From positions 31,426 to 95,425 of the forward strand of contig JAJFUH010000112.1 of NCBI GenBank assembly GCA_021372535.1: a DNA stretch of 64,000 nt. Direction: 5' to 3'. Source of the stretch: a bacterium (GTDB taxonomy: Bacteria; Latescibacterota; Latescibacteria; Latescibacterales; Latescibacteraceae). Each line of letters opens with the position of its first letter. Position 1 is the stretch's first letter. Below the pieces are notes generated by a model. It was not told where the DNA came from. It ran no database searches and was given only the letters and a program-made list of their open reading frames with translations. Below, in pieces: positions 35,082-43,405 of this stretch. Both the position numbers and the translations under genes were made by a program.

Positions 35082-35124
35082 ACGGTATTACTCTCCTTTA
35101 ACCTGATGATTCATTAAATTCGAT

Positions 35125-35141
35125 GGAACACGGATTTCCGC
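35125..35141 (+). repeat. Dispersed repeat, 'aacacggattt' family
   Basis: GGAACACGGATTTCCGC; related to 21434-21460 and, inverted, to 35331-35355 and 59195-59229. Confidence 0.45.
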
Positions 35142-35230
35142 AACTTATAGCGAAACAAATAATATACTAAATTCAGCAGCGTCTTTGCCAGAATTATTTT
35201 ATCGCTTAAAGCCCGGTGAAAACCCGGATT

Positions 35231-35255
35231 TTTCATCACAAAGACACAAAGGAAC
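35231..35255 (-). repeat. Dispersed repeat, 'gtgtctttgtggtga' family (inverted)
   Basis: The minus strand reads CCTTTGTGTCTTTGTGATGA; related to 36881-36910 and 21522-21549. Confidence 0.5.
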
Positions 35256-35330
35256 AAAAAAATAATAGATTAATACTATCTTTTATGACAATTAATCGTT
35301 AACATCAAAAATGCTATATAATTAACAATT

Positions 35331-35355
35331 CCGCGTAAATCCGCGTTCTATTTTA
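35331..35355 (-). repeat. Dispersed repeat, 'aacacggattt' family (inverted)
   Basis: CCGCGTAAATCCGCGTTCTA on the plus strand; the inverse of the 35125 copy. Confidence 0.45.
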
Positions 35356-35387
35356 AATTCATCGATAGATCGGATTAACAAGGCGGA

Positions 35388-36869
35388 TCAGATGTCATCC
35401 AACGGAAACATCGGGCGTTTTATTTTCGTAAACGTAAAATTCCTTAGATTCGATGATGAATACCCCGGAGTATCGCTCTGGATATAGCTTTTAATAATCG
35501 GGGGTTTGTATGCTTCGCGAAACGCCAGCCCGCCCTTGCAGATACTCATGCGGTAATCTTCGGGATAGACGCCGAGCGCATTTGCATGCATGATATTATT
35601 GGGGCTCGTGCTGATGGAATTGAGCACGATGGTTATACCACCGGCATCGATCCTCACCGACAGTCCCATGTTGTCGATGACGCCAGCCTTGTATCCGCCT
35701 CCTTCACGGTTCATAAAGACACCGTCGGTGACAGTCCGGACCACGCCGGTTATCCGTACGGGCGGGCCGTATATGGGATCGGATTTCCCCCCCACTTCGA
35801 GAGTCACTGTCGAGCCGACTCCCTTTTCGGCGGCATATTCCGCAGCTTCGGGGTCCCAGAGCGGTACGAATGCGCTGTCGACACCCTGCTTCAGTATCTC
35901 ATGGAGAAGCGCGGTACCATCACCGGGAGTACCTCCTCCGATGTTGTCTCCCGAATCGGCTATTGCAATCGGGTAATCATCAGACTGCTTCGCCATCCTG
36001 ATCGTTTCGGCTGGATCGGGCAGATCGACAAGATAGTCATGCCGGTGCGCGAACATCATATCGCCGAGCTCGTCCGCGCATTTCTGCGCCAGTTCAAGGT
36101 CATCATGAGCCGTGACCACCACACCGGTTCCCGCAAAGGGCACATCCTGCTGCATGAAACCCTGCGCCGGGCAGGCGGCAATTATCTTTCCGTGCAGTTC
36201 GCGTTCCATTTCGCGGGCGCGATCCATGATCTTTTTCATGGGCATATCGTGCGGCAGTACGTTATGAGGAGGGCCGATCATAAGCGCCTGTTTGGAAAGG
36301 GCGATCACCGGATGAATTTTACCGTCCAAGATACGGAGCATGATATCCGCCGCTTCACGTCCCCGGTCGGCCATGTCCATGTGGGGATATGTCCTGTAAA
36401 TGGTTATCGCGTCAGCTAATGACGCCATCATAGGTGTCAAAGTTGCGTGAAAATCGAGAGTTATGACAATAGGAGTTTTTGTTCCGACTTTATCACGGAT
36501 TTTTTTGAGGATGTATCCCTCGCCGTCATCGTGCTCCGTTCCGACCATCGCCCCATGGAGCGACAGCAGGATACCGTCCGCGGGTTTACGGTCGAGCGTG
36601 TCGAGGAATAACCCGACAAATTCATTAAAAGCGTCCTCGGTCACCGAGCCTGAGGGCATTGCAGCGCCGAGTATCGACGGGGCCATTTCGATTCCGGATT
36701 TTTCGAGTACATCGATGAAGCCGCCCACCTCGGTGTTGGTATTACGGCGTCCGCCGATCATTTCTTCCCCGTAGAATATTTGCCGTAATCTGAACGCTTC
36801 AAGGTCGGTAAGCACGGGGCTGAACATGTTGGATTCATGTAACATACCGCCGATCATTATTCTTTTCAT
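35388..36869 (-). CDS. MlrC / M81-family metallohydrolase, copy 2
   Basis: A 493-residue protein of the MlrC (microcystinase C, peptidase M81) family. N-terminal M81 domain: RIMIGGMLHESNMFSP, ILLSLHGAMV, VITLDFHATLTP and YPHMDMADRG, with the Asp/His residues that bind zinc. The C-terminal MlrC domain contains PIAIADSGDNIGGGTPGDGTALL. Family members cleave short modified peptides or amides; most are uncharacterised. About 60 bases separate it from the paralogue upstream, with a dispersed repeat in the gap. GAGGAAG precedes the ATG. Neighbouring aminotransferases could use amino acids it releases, but this is inference. Confidence 0.85.
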   Translation of the reverse strand: MKRIMIGGMLHESNMFSPVLTDLEAFRLRQIFYGEEMIGGRRNTNTEVGGFIDVLEKSGIEMAPSILGAAMPSGSVTEDAFNEFVGLFLDTLDRKPADGILLSLHGAMVGTEHDDGEGYILKKIRDKVGTKTPIVITLDFHATLTPMMASLADAITIYRTYPHMDMADRGREAADIMLRILDGKIHPVIALSKQALMIGPPHNVLPHDMPMKKIMDRAREMERELHGKIIAACPAQGFMQQDVPFAGTGVVVTAHDDLELAQKCADELGDMMFAHRHDYLVDLPDPAETIRMAKQSDDYPIAIADSGDNIGGGTPGDGTALLHEILKQGVDSAFVPLWDPEAAEYAAEKGVGSTVTLEVGGKSDPIYGPPVRITGVVRTVTDGVFMNREGGGYKAGVIDNMGLSVRIDAGGITIVLNSISTSPNNIMHANALGVYPEDYRMSICKGGLAFREAYKPPIIKSYIQSDTPGYSSSNLRNFTFTKIKRPMFPLDDI

Positions 36870-36880
36870 AACTTCCTCGA

Positions 36881-36910
36881 TTTGTGCCTGTGTGTCTTTG
36901 TGGTGAAAAT
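36881..36910 (+). repeat. Dispersed repeat, 'gtgtctttgtggtga' family
   Basis: TTTGTGCCTGTGTGTCTTTG followed by TGGTGAAAAT, the best copy of this family here, filling most of the gap between the two MlrC genes. Confidence 0.55.
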
Positions 36911-36928
36911 TTTCATGTATAATCCATG

Positions 36929-38407
36929 TTACATATCGTCGATGGGAAACATGGGCCGTTTGATCTTCGTATAGGTAAAGTTCTTCAGATTCGACGATGT
37001 ATAACCCGGCGTATCGCTCTGGATATACCGGCGTATCAGCGGCGGTTTGTAGGCCTCGCGGAACGCCAGGCCTCCCTTGCAGACAATCATGCGGTAATCC
37101 TCGGGATAAACACCGATAGCTTTCGCATGCATACTGTTGTCCGGGGTTATGGAATGCGAAGTAACGACAACGGTGATGCCTCCCGAATCGATACGCGCCG
37201 ACAGCCCCATGTTACTCTCGACACCCGCCCAGTATCCACCCCATGCACGGTTGAGATACCGGCCGTCCGTGATCGTTCTCACCTTCCCGGTTATTGTTAC
37301 CGGCGGACCGTACAGGGAATCCGATTTACCACCGGCATCGAGTGTCACCATAGCGCCGACACCGGCATGAGCCGCCTTTTGCGCCGATTCGGGATCATAC
37401 AATTGAACGAAAGCACTGTCCACGCCCTGACGGATAATTTCACGGAGCAGTGCGGTGCCGTCTCCGGGCCCTCCCCCGCCGATATTATCGCCCGAATCGG
37501 CTATGGCGACCGGATAGAGCTCACTCGCCCGCGCAATCCTGATGGTTTCCGCGGCATCAGGCAGATCGACAAGGTATTCACGACGGTGTGCGAACATCAT
37601 TTCGCCGAGCTCGTCCGCGCATTTCTGTGCCAGCTCACGGTCGTTATCGGCAGTTACTGCAACACCGATACCCGCGTGCGGTACATCCTGCTGCATGAAT
37701 CCCTGTGCAGGGCAGGCGGCGATGATCCCCGGAATAGTACGCTCCATTTCACGGGCGCGATCCATGATGAGCTTCATCGGGTAATCGGTCGGAAGCACAT
37801 TCTGCGGTGGCCCGATCATAACCGGCGGTTTCGATATGGCAATGACAGGATGCATCCTGCCGTCAAGTATATCCAGCATGATCGATGCAGCTTCACAACC
37901 CCGATCGAACATGTCAATGTGCGGGTATGTGCGGTATATCGTTACGGCGTTTGCATTCACCGCCATTCGCGGCGTCAATGTGGCATGTAGATCGAGGGTG
38001 TGAACGACAGGTATATCGTTTCCGACTTTCGCGCGGATTTTTTCCAGAATATATCCCTCGCCATCATCGCATGTCTCGGTTACCATGGCGCCATGGAGAG
38101 CAAGCAGAACGCCGTCCGCCTGGTGCCTGTCGAGTGTGTCGAGTATCGATTCGAGAAATGTCCCGGCAGCTTCGTCGGTGACCGGTCCGGCCGGCATCGC
38201 AAATGCACAGACAGTCGGAATGATTTCCGCGCCATTTTTTCCGAGCACATCGATGAAACCACCGAGCTCCGTTGCTGTTCCGCGTCTTTTGGTTAAAACA
38301 TCATTCCCCGTGAACAGACCCTGAATCCCGAACTCCCTGATTCCGGTCAGTTGCGGATTGAACATGTTCGTTTCATGAAGCACCGCACCGATGATTACTC
38401 GTTTCAC
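36929..38407 (-). CDS. MlrC / M81-family metallohydrolase, copy 1
   Basis: A 492-residue tandem paralogue of the next gene downstream, with matching motifs: RVIIGAVLHETNMFNP, LLALHGAMV, VHTLDLHATLTP, YPHIDMFDRG and PVAIADSGDNIGGGGPGDGTALL. The C-terminal ends of both copies are almost the same (AFREAYKPP, SYIQSDTPGY or RYIQSDTPGY, KRPMFP), while the middles differ, as expected of an older duplication with different substrates. The start is GTG with GGAGGG about eight bases before it. Confidence 0.85.
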   Translation of the reverse strand: MKRVIIGAVLHETNMFNPQLTGIREFGIQGLFTGNDVLTKRRGTATELGGFIDVLGKNGAEIIPTVCAFAMPAGPVTDEAAGTFLESILDTLDRHQADGVLLALHGAMVTETCDDGEGYILEKIRAKVGNDIPVVHTLDLHATLTPRMAVNANAVTIYRTYPHIDMFDRGCEAASIMLDILDGRMHPVIAISKPPVMIGPPQNVLPTDYPMKLIMDRAREMERTIPGIIAACPAQGFMQQDVPHAGIGVAVTADNDRELAQKCADELGEMMFAHRREYLVDLPDAAETIRIARASELYPVAIADSGDNIGGGGPGDGTALLREIIRQGVDSAFVQLYDPESAQKAAHAGVGAMVTLDAGGKSDSLYGPPVTITGKVRTITDGRYLNRAWGGYWAGVESNMGLSARIDSGGITVVVTSHSITPDNSMHAKAIGVYPEDYRMIVCKGGLAFREAYKPPLIRRYIQSDTPGYTSSNLKNFTYTKIKRPMFPIDDM

Positions 38408-38537
38408 CGCCAGCCCTCCATATTTTATGATTCATGGCTCATCAGGCAGGCTTGTGAAAAAATACTTTTTCAGTTATCCAGTTTGATAATCATAGGAAAC
38501 CTTTAATCAGAATTGATAATTTCTTCCGATAGTATGT

Positions 38538-38644
38538 GATCCCCCTGCCTTCGGCATCCCCCCTTTTTAAGAGGGGAGCGGCTTTTAGGGCACTTTCATC
38601 CCCCTTTCTTTTATAAGGGGGACACGGCGAAGCCGAGGGGGATC
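38538..38644. repeat. 107-base imperfect inverted-repeat element (GATCCCCCT...AGGGGGATC)
   Basis: The ends GATCCCCCT and AGGGGGATC are inverted repeats. Inside are two further C-rich/G-rich pairs (CCCCCCTTTTT with AAGAGGGG; CCCCCTTTCTTTTATAAGGGGG) and GGCATCC/GGCGAAGCCG segments, so the whole can fold into several stems. It codes for nothing. It lies between the RraA-like and MlrC genes and resembles a small MITE or palindromic repeat. Confidence 0.65.
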
Positions 38645-38697
38645 AATCATGGTAGCTGATTGAACTGGATAACCGGATATACTTTTTCACCGCCCTC

Positions 38698-39351
38698 TTA
38701 CAGAATACCATATTTCTGGAATGTTTTTACAACGCTTGCGCCTGCACGCAATTCCTCACGGACCGTATTCTCTCCCATGACCTTTTCCCATGCCCTCGAA
38801 ATCACCTCGTCGGCAATTTCCTGGGGAACCACAACGACGCCGTCCACATCGCCGAACACGAGATCGCCGGGAGCCACACGGATTCCGCCGCAGATGATTG
38901 GGATATCACGATCCTTGCCATCCATCCGGCCGCAGGAATCATACGGCGTAAGTCCTTTACAGAATGTCGGAAAATCGAGGCTGACAATTTCCATATAATC
39001 ACGCGCGCCGTTATCGGATATCACTCCGGCCGCTTTACGGCCTACCGCGGCATTACTCAGCAGTCCGCCCCAGAATGCCGACATGGTTTCGGCATTACAC
39101 TGAGTGACAATAACCTGGCCTTCTTTTACATCGTCGAGCACTTCCATCTCGAGCTGGAACGGCTTTTCCGGCACTTCGGTAACCGTTTCAAAATACATGG
39201 TTACCGCCTCACCCCATGTTCTCATGGTCGGTACGAGGGGTTTGATGGAATGATGCATGCACTGAACACGGTGATTCATCTGGTCCATGACATCCATCAG
39301 CACCGCGGAATAGCATTTGCTCAGCTTGTCATTGTACTTGAGATACTTCAT
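38698..39351 (-). CDS. RraA-like family protein (possible 4-hydroxy-4-methyl-2-oxoglutarate aldolase / oxaloacetate decarboxylase)
   Basis: A 217-residue RraA-like protein. The central motif GGLLSNAAVGRKAAGVISDNGARDY holds the conserved Gly-rich loop and the Arg-Asp pair that binds substrate and metal in the HMG/CHA aldolases; PGDLVFGDVDGVVVVPQ and the C-terminal helix (EKVMGENTVREELRAGASVVKTFQKYGIL) complete the fold. Unlike true RraA of E. coli (RNase E inhibitor, shorter), it resembles the metabolic branch that cleaves 4-carboxy or 4-methyl 4-hydroxy-2-oxoacids to pyruvate. The start overlaps the FadR-type regulator's stop as ATGA. Confidence 0.82.
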   Translation of the reverse strand: MKYLKYNDKLSKCYSAVLMDVMDQMNHRVQCMHHSIKPLVPTMRTWGEAVTMYFETVTEVPEKPFQLEMEVLDDVKEGQVIVTQCNAETMSAFWGGLLSNAAVGRKAAGVISDNGARDYMEIVSLDFPTFCKGLTPYDSCGRMDGKDRDIPIICGGIRVAPGDLVFGDVDGVVVVPQEIADEVISRAWEKVMGENTVREELRAGASVVKTFQKYGIL

Positions 39352-40055
39352 GTTTTTTTCCTTTCCTGTGAAATATGGTTCAGAAGATATTCCTTATCGT
39401 TAAAATGTTTCTGTAAACAGTTCCGTATATTTTCCTCATCACCGGCAACAATAAATTCGATAATGAGCCTGTGCTGTGAAGTAAACTCTTTTAAATTATC
39501 AGGATTCATGGGGTATACAATCGGACTGTATCCTTCGAGCATTCCCCAGAAAACCGCAAGCAGCTTATCGAGCAGCCTGCATCCCGATGCCTCGTAAAGG
39601 GTTTGATGAAATTGCGCATCGAGTGAAAAATACCGCTTCCAGTCATCGAGGGACTGCTCCATTGCGGCGACGATTTCACGGAGCTTGTCGAGCCGTTCCG
39701 CCGTCATGTTACGGATGACATCGGAGACAAATCCCATTTCGAGAACACACCGCACACGGGTGAGATCGCTCATGTCGGCGCCCTCGATCATGTACCCGAT
39801 CGAGAGGTTCGAAAGCGTCGCCCCGTAATCGAAAAACCTCAGATACGATCCCTGTCCGTGCCGGATTTCAAGAAGCCCCATCGCCTGGAGAGCCTTGAGC
39901 GCCTCACGGACGCTGTTTCTGCCCACACCGAGGGTCGCGGCGATTTCTTCCTCGGTCGGAAGCTTCTCGCCGGGACGGAGATGGTTATCACGGATATGAG
40001 CGGTTATCGAATTGATTACCTGCTCGAATATATTTATTTTCTTGAGTTTACGCAT
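39348..40055 (-). CDS. FadR-subfamily GntR transcriptional regulator
   Basis: A 235-residue DNA-binding regulator. The N-terminal winged helix-turn-helix (residues ~5-72) contains PGEKLPTEEEIAATLGVGRNSVREALKALQAMGLLEIRHGQGSYLR. The C-terminal FCD ligand domain (about 90-225) has helical motifs with likely metal or acid ligands (RCVLEMGF, DAQFHQTLYEASG, QHRLIIEFI). FadR-type regulators usually control the adjacent catabolic genes and sense a small organic acid. It is coupled by a 4-base overlap to the RraA-like gene and may control the MlrC/aminotransferase set downstream. Confidence 0.9.
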   Translation of the reverse strand: MRKLKKINIFEQVINSITAHIRDNHLRPGEKLPTEEEIAATLGVGRNSVREALKALQAMGLLEIRHGQGSYLRFFDYGATLSNLSIGYMIEGADMSDLTRVRCVLEMGFVSDVIRNMTAERLDKLREIVAAMEQSLDDWKRYFSLDAQFHQTLYEASGCRLLDKLLAVFWGMLEGYSPIVYPMNPDNLKEFTSQHRLIIEFIVAGDEENIRNCLQKHFNDKEYLLNHISQERKKT

Positions 40056-40198
40056 GATTGTATACTTATCACCGGTTAATATGTAGGATGTAGGATATGG
40101 GGTGATAATATATCATGCACTTTTCGTTGTCCACAAGACTTTTTTTCATTCTTCATACCATTATTATTCAATGAGACACGGCAATTCCCTGATGAAAA

Positions 40199-41002
40199 TC
40201 ATTCATAACTTTCATCGATGCCGGGAAAACGCCGCGAGCGGACATCGTCTTTGTAGGCTTTGAGAGAGGATAGGATACGTTCCGCGAGCTCGTCGTACCG
40301 GCGGACGAACTTCGGTTTAAACTGTGGATTCAGGCCAAGGATATCGTTCGTGACCAGAACCTGGCCGTCACAGTCGGGTCCGGCGCCGATTCCTATGGTC
40401 GGTATGGCGAGCGCGCGGGTGATCTCGGCGGCGAGACCGCGCGGGATTTTTTCGATAACGATGGCAAATGCTCCGGCTTCCTGTACCGCGAGCGCCGCTT
40501 CGATGAGCGCCTGGCCGTTGTCCTTCCCGCGCAGGCCATAGCCTCCCAGCGCATGGACAGACTGCGGGGTCAATCCGATATGACCGATAACGGGTATTCC
40601 GGCCTGTACGATACGCCGTATTGTTTCCTTTGCAGGTACGCCGCCCTCGAGTTTCACCGCCTTGCAGCCGGTCTTCTTCATGACGGTACCCGCATTGCGG
40701 AGCGCTTCCTCGGGGCTGACCTGAAAACTCATGAACGGCATATCCGCTGCCACAAACGCACGCTTCACCGAGCGAACCACGATTTCGGTGTGATATATCA
40801 TTTCCTCGATTGTCACCGGAATCGTCGTTTCACGGCCCTGGAATACATTGGCGAGCGAGTCGCCGACAAGAATCAAATCAACGCCCGCCTGGTCGATTAA
40901 TGACGCCATGACAGCGTCATAAGCGGTTAGAACACTTATCGGAACACCTTCATTTTTAAGGCGCTTAAAGTCATTTACAGTAACAGGTTTTGCTGTCGTC
41001 AT
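40199..41002 (-). CDS. panB: 3-methyl-2-oxobutanoate hydroxymethyltransferase
   Basis: A 267-residue TIM-barrel enzyme making ketopantoate, the first step to pantothenate and CoA. Motifs: ISVLTAYDAVMASLIDQAGVDLILVGDSLANV (metal Asp), VAADMPFMSF, KAVKLEGG and VIGHIGLTPQSVHALGGY, with IGIGAGPDCDGQVLVTNDILGL near the end. Its start overlaps the deoxynucleoside kinase stop as ATGA. panC and panD lie near 61-62.6 kb and coaX at 43 kb, so most of the route is in the window. Confidence 0.95.
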   Translation of the reverse strand: MTTAKPVTVNDFKRLKNEGVPISVLTAYDAVMASLIDQAGVDLILVGDSLANVFQGRETTIPVTIEEMIYHTEIVVRSVKRAFVAADMPFMSFQVSPEEALRNAGTVMKKTGCKAVKLEGGVPAKETIRRIVQAGIPVIGHIGLTPQSVHALGGYGLRGKDNGQALIEAALAVQEAGAFAIVIEKIPRGLAAEITRALAIPTIGIGAGPDCDGQVLVTNDILGLNPQFKPKFVRRYDELAERILSSLKAYKDDVRSRRFPGIDESYE

Positions 41003-41655
41003 CTTCCTGCCGGATTATAAAATGTGATTCCCTTGTGGGGCTGTATGATGTTGAGCGCAAGATCGTTGAAGTGCTCGGGGCTTTCCACAAAATCAATTTC
41101 ATCGGTGTTGACAATAAACAGCGGCGAAAGTGTATAATGGAAAAAGAAATCGTTATATGCCGTATTGAGCGCTTCGAGATACTGAACCGACATATTCTTT
41201 TCGTACTCTCTCCCCCGCTTTTTTATCCTGTCGAGCAGACGGCCGGTCGAAGCCTGGAGGTAGACAACCAGTTCGGGACTGCGAAGCTTCGGTTCGAGCA
41301 CATTACATACCGTATTATACAATTCGAGCTCGTTATCATCAAGGTTAATCGTTGCGAATATCCGGTCTTTCTGAAAAATATAGTCGACGATGAGCGGCGA
41401 TTGAAAGAGATCGGGCGGCGGCATCTCGAGATACTGTTTGAACCGTGAAATCAGGTAAAAAAGCTGTGTTTTGAACGCGTATTCACGGGGAGACCGGTAA
41501 AAATCCCGGATGAACGGATTCGATTCGAAATCCTCCAGAAAACACCGTCCCCCGAACCGTTTCGCAAGCAGCCTGCAGAGGCTCGTTTTACCGACGCCGA
41601 TAACTCCTTCGACTGCGACATAATTATGAGGGCATTTTATCAACGGTTCATTCAT
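40999..41655 (-). CDS. Deoxynucleoside kinase family protein
   Basis: A 218-residue member of the dCK/dGK/TK2-type family, which phosphorylates deoxynucleosides for salvage. The P-loop VEGVIGVGKTSLCRLLAKRF, the DRI motif (YIFQKDRIFA) and the RIKKRGREYEKN lid segment are visible. The specific base cannot be assigned. Clustering with folK and panB is seen in Bacteroidetes/Chlorobi-type genomes and supports a housekeeping role. No strong ribosome site is visible. Confidence 0.85.
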   Translation of the reverse strand: MNEPLIKCPHNYVAVEGVIGVGKTSLCRLLAKRFGGRCFLEDFESNPFIRDFYRSPREYAFKTQLFYLISRFKQYLEMPPPDLFQSPLIVDYIFQKDRIFATINLDDNELELYNTVCNVLEPKLRSPELVVYLQASTGRLLDRIKKRGREYEKNMSVQYLEALNTAYNDFFFHYTLSPLFIVNTDEIDFVESPEHFNDLALNIIQPHKGITFYNPAGR

Positions 41656-41693
41656 GTGATGCTCGTATCCGGCCGTATCGTGGGGTTATCTGT

Positions 41694-42197
41694 TCATTCT
41701 TTAATCTTCAGCTTCATGTTCTCCATTTTTCTGATCCCTGATGCACCGGCTCTGCCGAGAAGCTCTCCGACAGTGAGACCCGTGGGCGGATGCACTGCAT
41801 CCGGCGCAATATCGGCAAGCGGCTGCAGGACAAACGCCCGTTCGTGCATTCGCGGATGCGGTACCGTCAAACGATCAGTCGATATTCGCGCTCCGCCGTA
41901 CAGGAGGATATCGATGTCGATGGTACGGGGCCCCCAGCGCTCGCCGCGGATACGTCCCATGTCATCCTCGATGGCCGAACAGGCACCGAGCAGGAGGACG
42001 GCATCGAGGGATGTCCCGATTTCAACGGCGGCATTCAGATAATCGGGCTGTTCCGGCCCTCCCTCCGGAAGAGTTTCATACACGGGAGAAATCTTCTGTA
42101 TAACGACGCCGTGAACCATTGCCAGCCGGTCGACAGCTTCCCGAAGGTTCGCCAGACGGTTACCGAGGTTCGATCCAAGCCCGAGATACGCAATCAC
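41694..42197 (-). CDS. folK: 2-amino-4-hydroxy-6-hydroxymethyldihydropteridine pyrophosphokinase
   Basis: A 167-residue enzyme of folate synthesis that transfers diphosphate from ATP to the pterin. Motifs: IAYLGLGSNLGNR at the start, PVYETLPEGGPEQPDYLNA and RGERWGPRTIDIDILLYGG with the catalytic Asp pair, then VPHPRMHERAFVLQPL. I chose GTG 42197, which overlaps the folB stop as GTGA and gives the usual N-terminus; an ATG at 42215 would add six residues. Confidence 0.93.
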   Translation of the reverse strand: MIAYLGLGSNLGNRLANLREAVDRLAMVHGVVIQKISPVYETLPEGGPEQPDYLNAAVEIGTSLDAVLLLGACSAIEDDMGRIRGERWGPRTIDIDILLYGGARISTDRLTVPHPRMHERAFVLQPLADIAPDAVHPPTGLTVGELLGRAGASGIRKMENMKLKIKE

Positions 42198-42559
42198 GGC
42201 GTAAACTCGCGACACAATTCAACCTCGATATACTCGAATGTCACGGATAGCGGTGCGCGCGGTTTACGGACACGGACGGTTACCCTGCCCTCCGTAACGA
42301 TTTCGCCGAAACGATCGAGTATCCGCCCCGCAAGCTTTTCGAGGAGATCGCAGTGCTCACCGCTCACAACCGATTGTACGATATCCGCCGCCCGTGAATA
42401 ATCGATGGTATCCTCGAGCCTGTCGGTCTGCGACGGCGCCGTGAGATCGCACTCGATTTCGACATCGACCTCAAACGGCTGATACAGGGTCTTCTCCTCC
42501 GGACGAACGCCATGCTTTCCGGCGAACTTCATACCGTTCAAACGAATCGCGCCCTTCAA
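42194..42559 (-). CDS. folB: Dihydroneopterin aldolase
   Basis: A 121-residue enzyme one step before FolK. Motifs: IRLNGMKFAGKHGVRPEEKTLYQPFEVDVEI (with the catalytic Glu) and DTIDYSRAADIVQ. A C-terminal Lys in the VRVRKPRAPL strand completes the site. The start is TTG with GGGAGAG immediately before. The stop overlaps the folK start, so the two enzymes are made together. Confidence 0.92.
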   Translation of the reverse strand: MKGAIRLNGMKFAGKHGVRPEEKTLYQPFEVDVEIECDLTAPSQTDRLEDTIDYSRAADIVQSVVSGEHCDLLEKLAGRILDRFGEIVTEGRVTVRVRKPRAPLSVTFEYIEVELCREFTP

Positions 42560-42644
42560 AACTCTCTCCCGGCCTTCTGTGGTTCAACACTCATCATAAT
42601 ATGCATACTTACACCGGTAAATATCGTGTTTATCCACGGTTATG

Positions 42645-43394
42645 TCAAGCATACTTTGGAAGTATATCCGCCACAAGGCCGAGACCGGTAAGCACAAGGA
42701 ACTGATGGTATTCAACGGTGAACGGGAGGTATTTCATCACCGGTTCGGCGCCCCCGCCAGTAATGACGACATGGTCGGTTCCTCCGATGCTGTCCATACA
42801 GACTTTCACGAGACGGGTTATTGCGCCGGCAAGACCGAGCGCGGCGCCGTACGAGATGCACTGCCCGGTGCTTTGCCCGATGCTCTCGTGCTCAAAATCG
42901 GGAATTGTAAACGGTAAATCGGTTAACGACGCGAGACCATGAACAAGCGACGGGGCTCCGGGGAATATAAACCCTCCCGCAACAGTCCCATCGTTCGCAA
43001 CGGCATCCACCGTAACGGCAGTACCCACATCGATAACGATACACGACGTTTTACAGATTTCAAATGCCGCATACGCTTCGAGGGCACGGTCGATTCCGTA
43101 CATGGCGGGATTTTCGTAATTAACCACGAGGTTGAAATCGGATGCTTTACGGGCTACGCTGAGTCCACCGCCGGTGAAGTCGCCGACAGTGGAAAAAAGC
43201 CGCTCACGCCATCGTGAATTGACAGAACATGCAACCGCTTTCGCGAATTGCCGGTCGTTCAGAAGGTCCGATACAAGATTCGTGAGCTCGACCTGTGAGG
43301 ATGGATACGGCACACTGACAGGATCAAGTACAATCCGGCCATCCCACCACCCGAAATGAAGGTGCGTATTACCGCTGTCAAACAGGGCGATCAT
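42645..43394 (-). CDS. coaX: Type III pantothenate kinase
   Basis: A 249-residue ASKHA kinase that phosphorylates pantothenate to start CoA formation. Motifs: LFDSGNTHLHFGWWDG (phosphate-binding, with Asp), YGIDRALEAYAAF and CIVIDVGTAVTVDAV (phosphate 2), then GGFIFPG. Type III enzymes need a monovalent cation and are not inhibited by CoA. birA follows upstream by 11 bases, an arrangement known in other bacteria. Confidence 0.92.
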   Translation of the reverse strand: MIALFDSGNTHLHFGWWDGRIVLDPVSVPYPSSQVELTNLVSDLLNDRQFAKAVACSVNSRWRERLFSTVGDFTGGGLSVARKASDFNLVVNYENPAMYGIDRALEAYAAFEICKTSCIVIDVGTAVTVDAVANDGTVAGGFIFPGAPSLVHGLASLTDLPFTIPDFEHESIGQSTGQCISYGAALGLAGAITRLVKVCMDSIGGTDHVVITGGGAEPVMKYLPFTVEYHQFLVLTGLGLVADILPKYA

Positions 43395-43405
43395 AGCGAA
43401 AGCCT

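Larger units (their letters stand above)
35082..35387. other. Intergenic repeat-bearing region
   Basis: A 306-base gap that is mostly AT-rich and holds three short repeat copies: GAACACGGATTT type at 35125-35141, TCACAAAGACACAAAGG type at 35231-35255 and CCGCGTAAATCCGCGTTC at 35331-35355. The first and last are in opposite orientation, so the stretch looks like a small compound element. No gene was seen. Confidence 0.5.
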
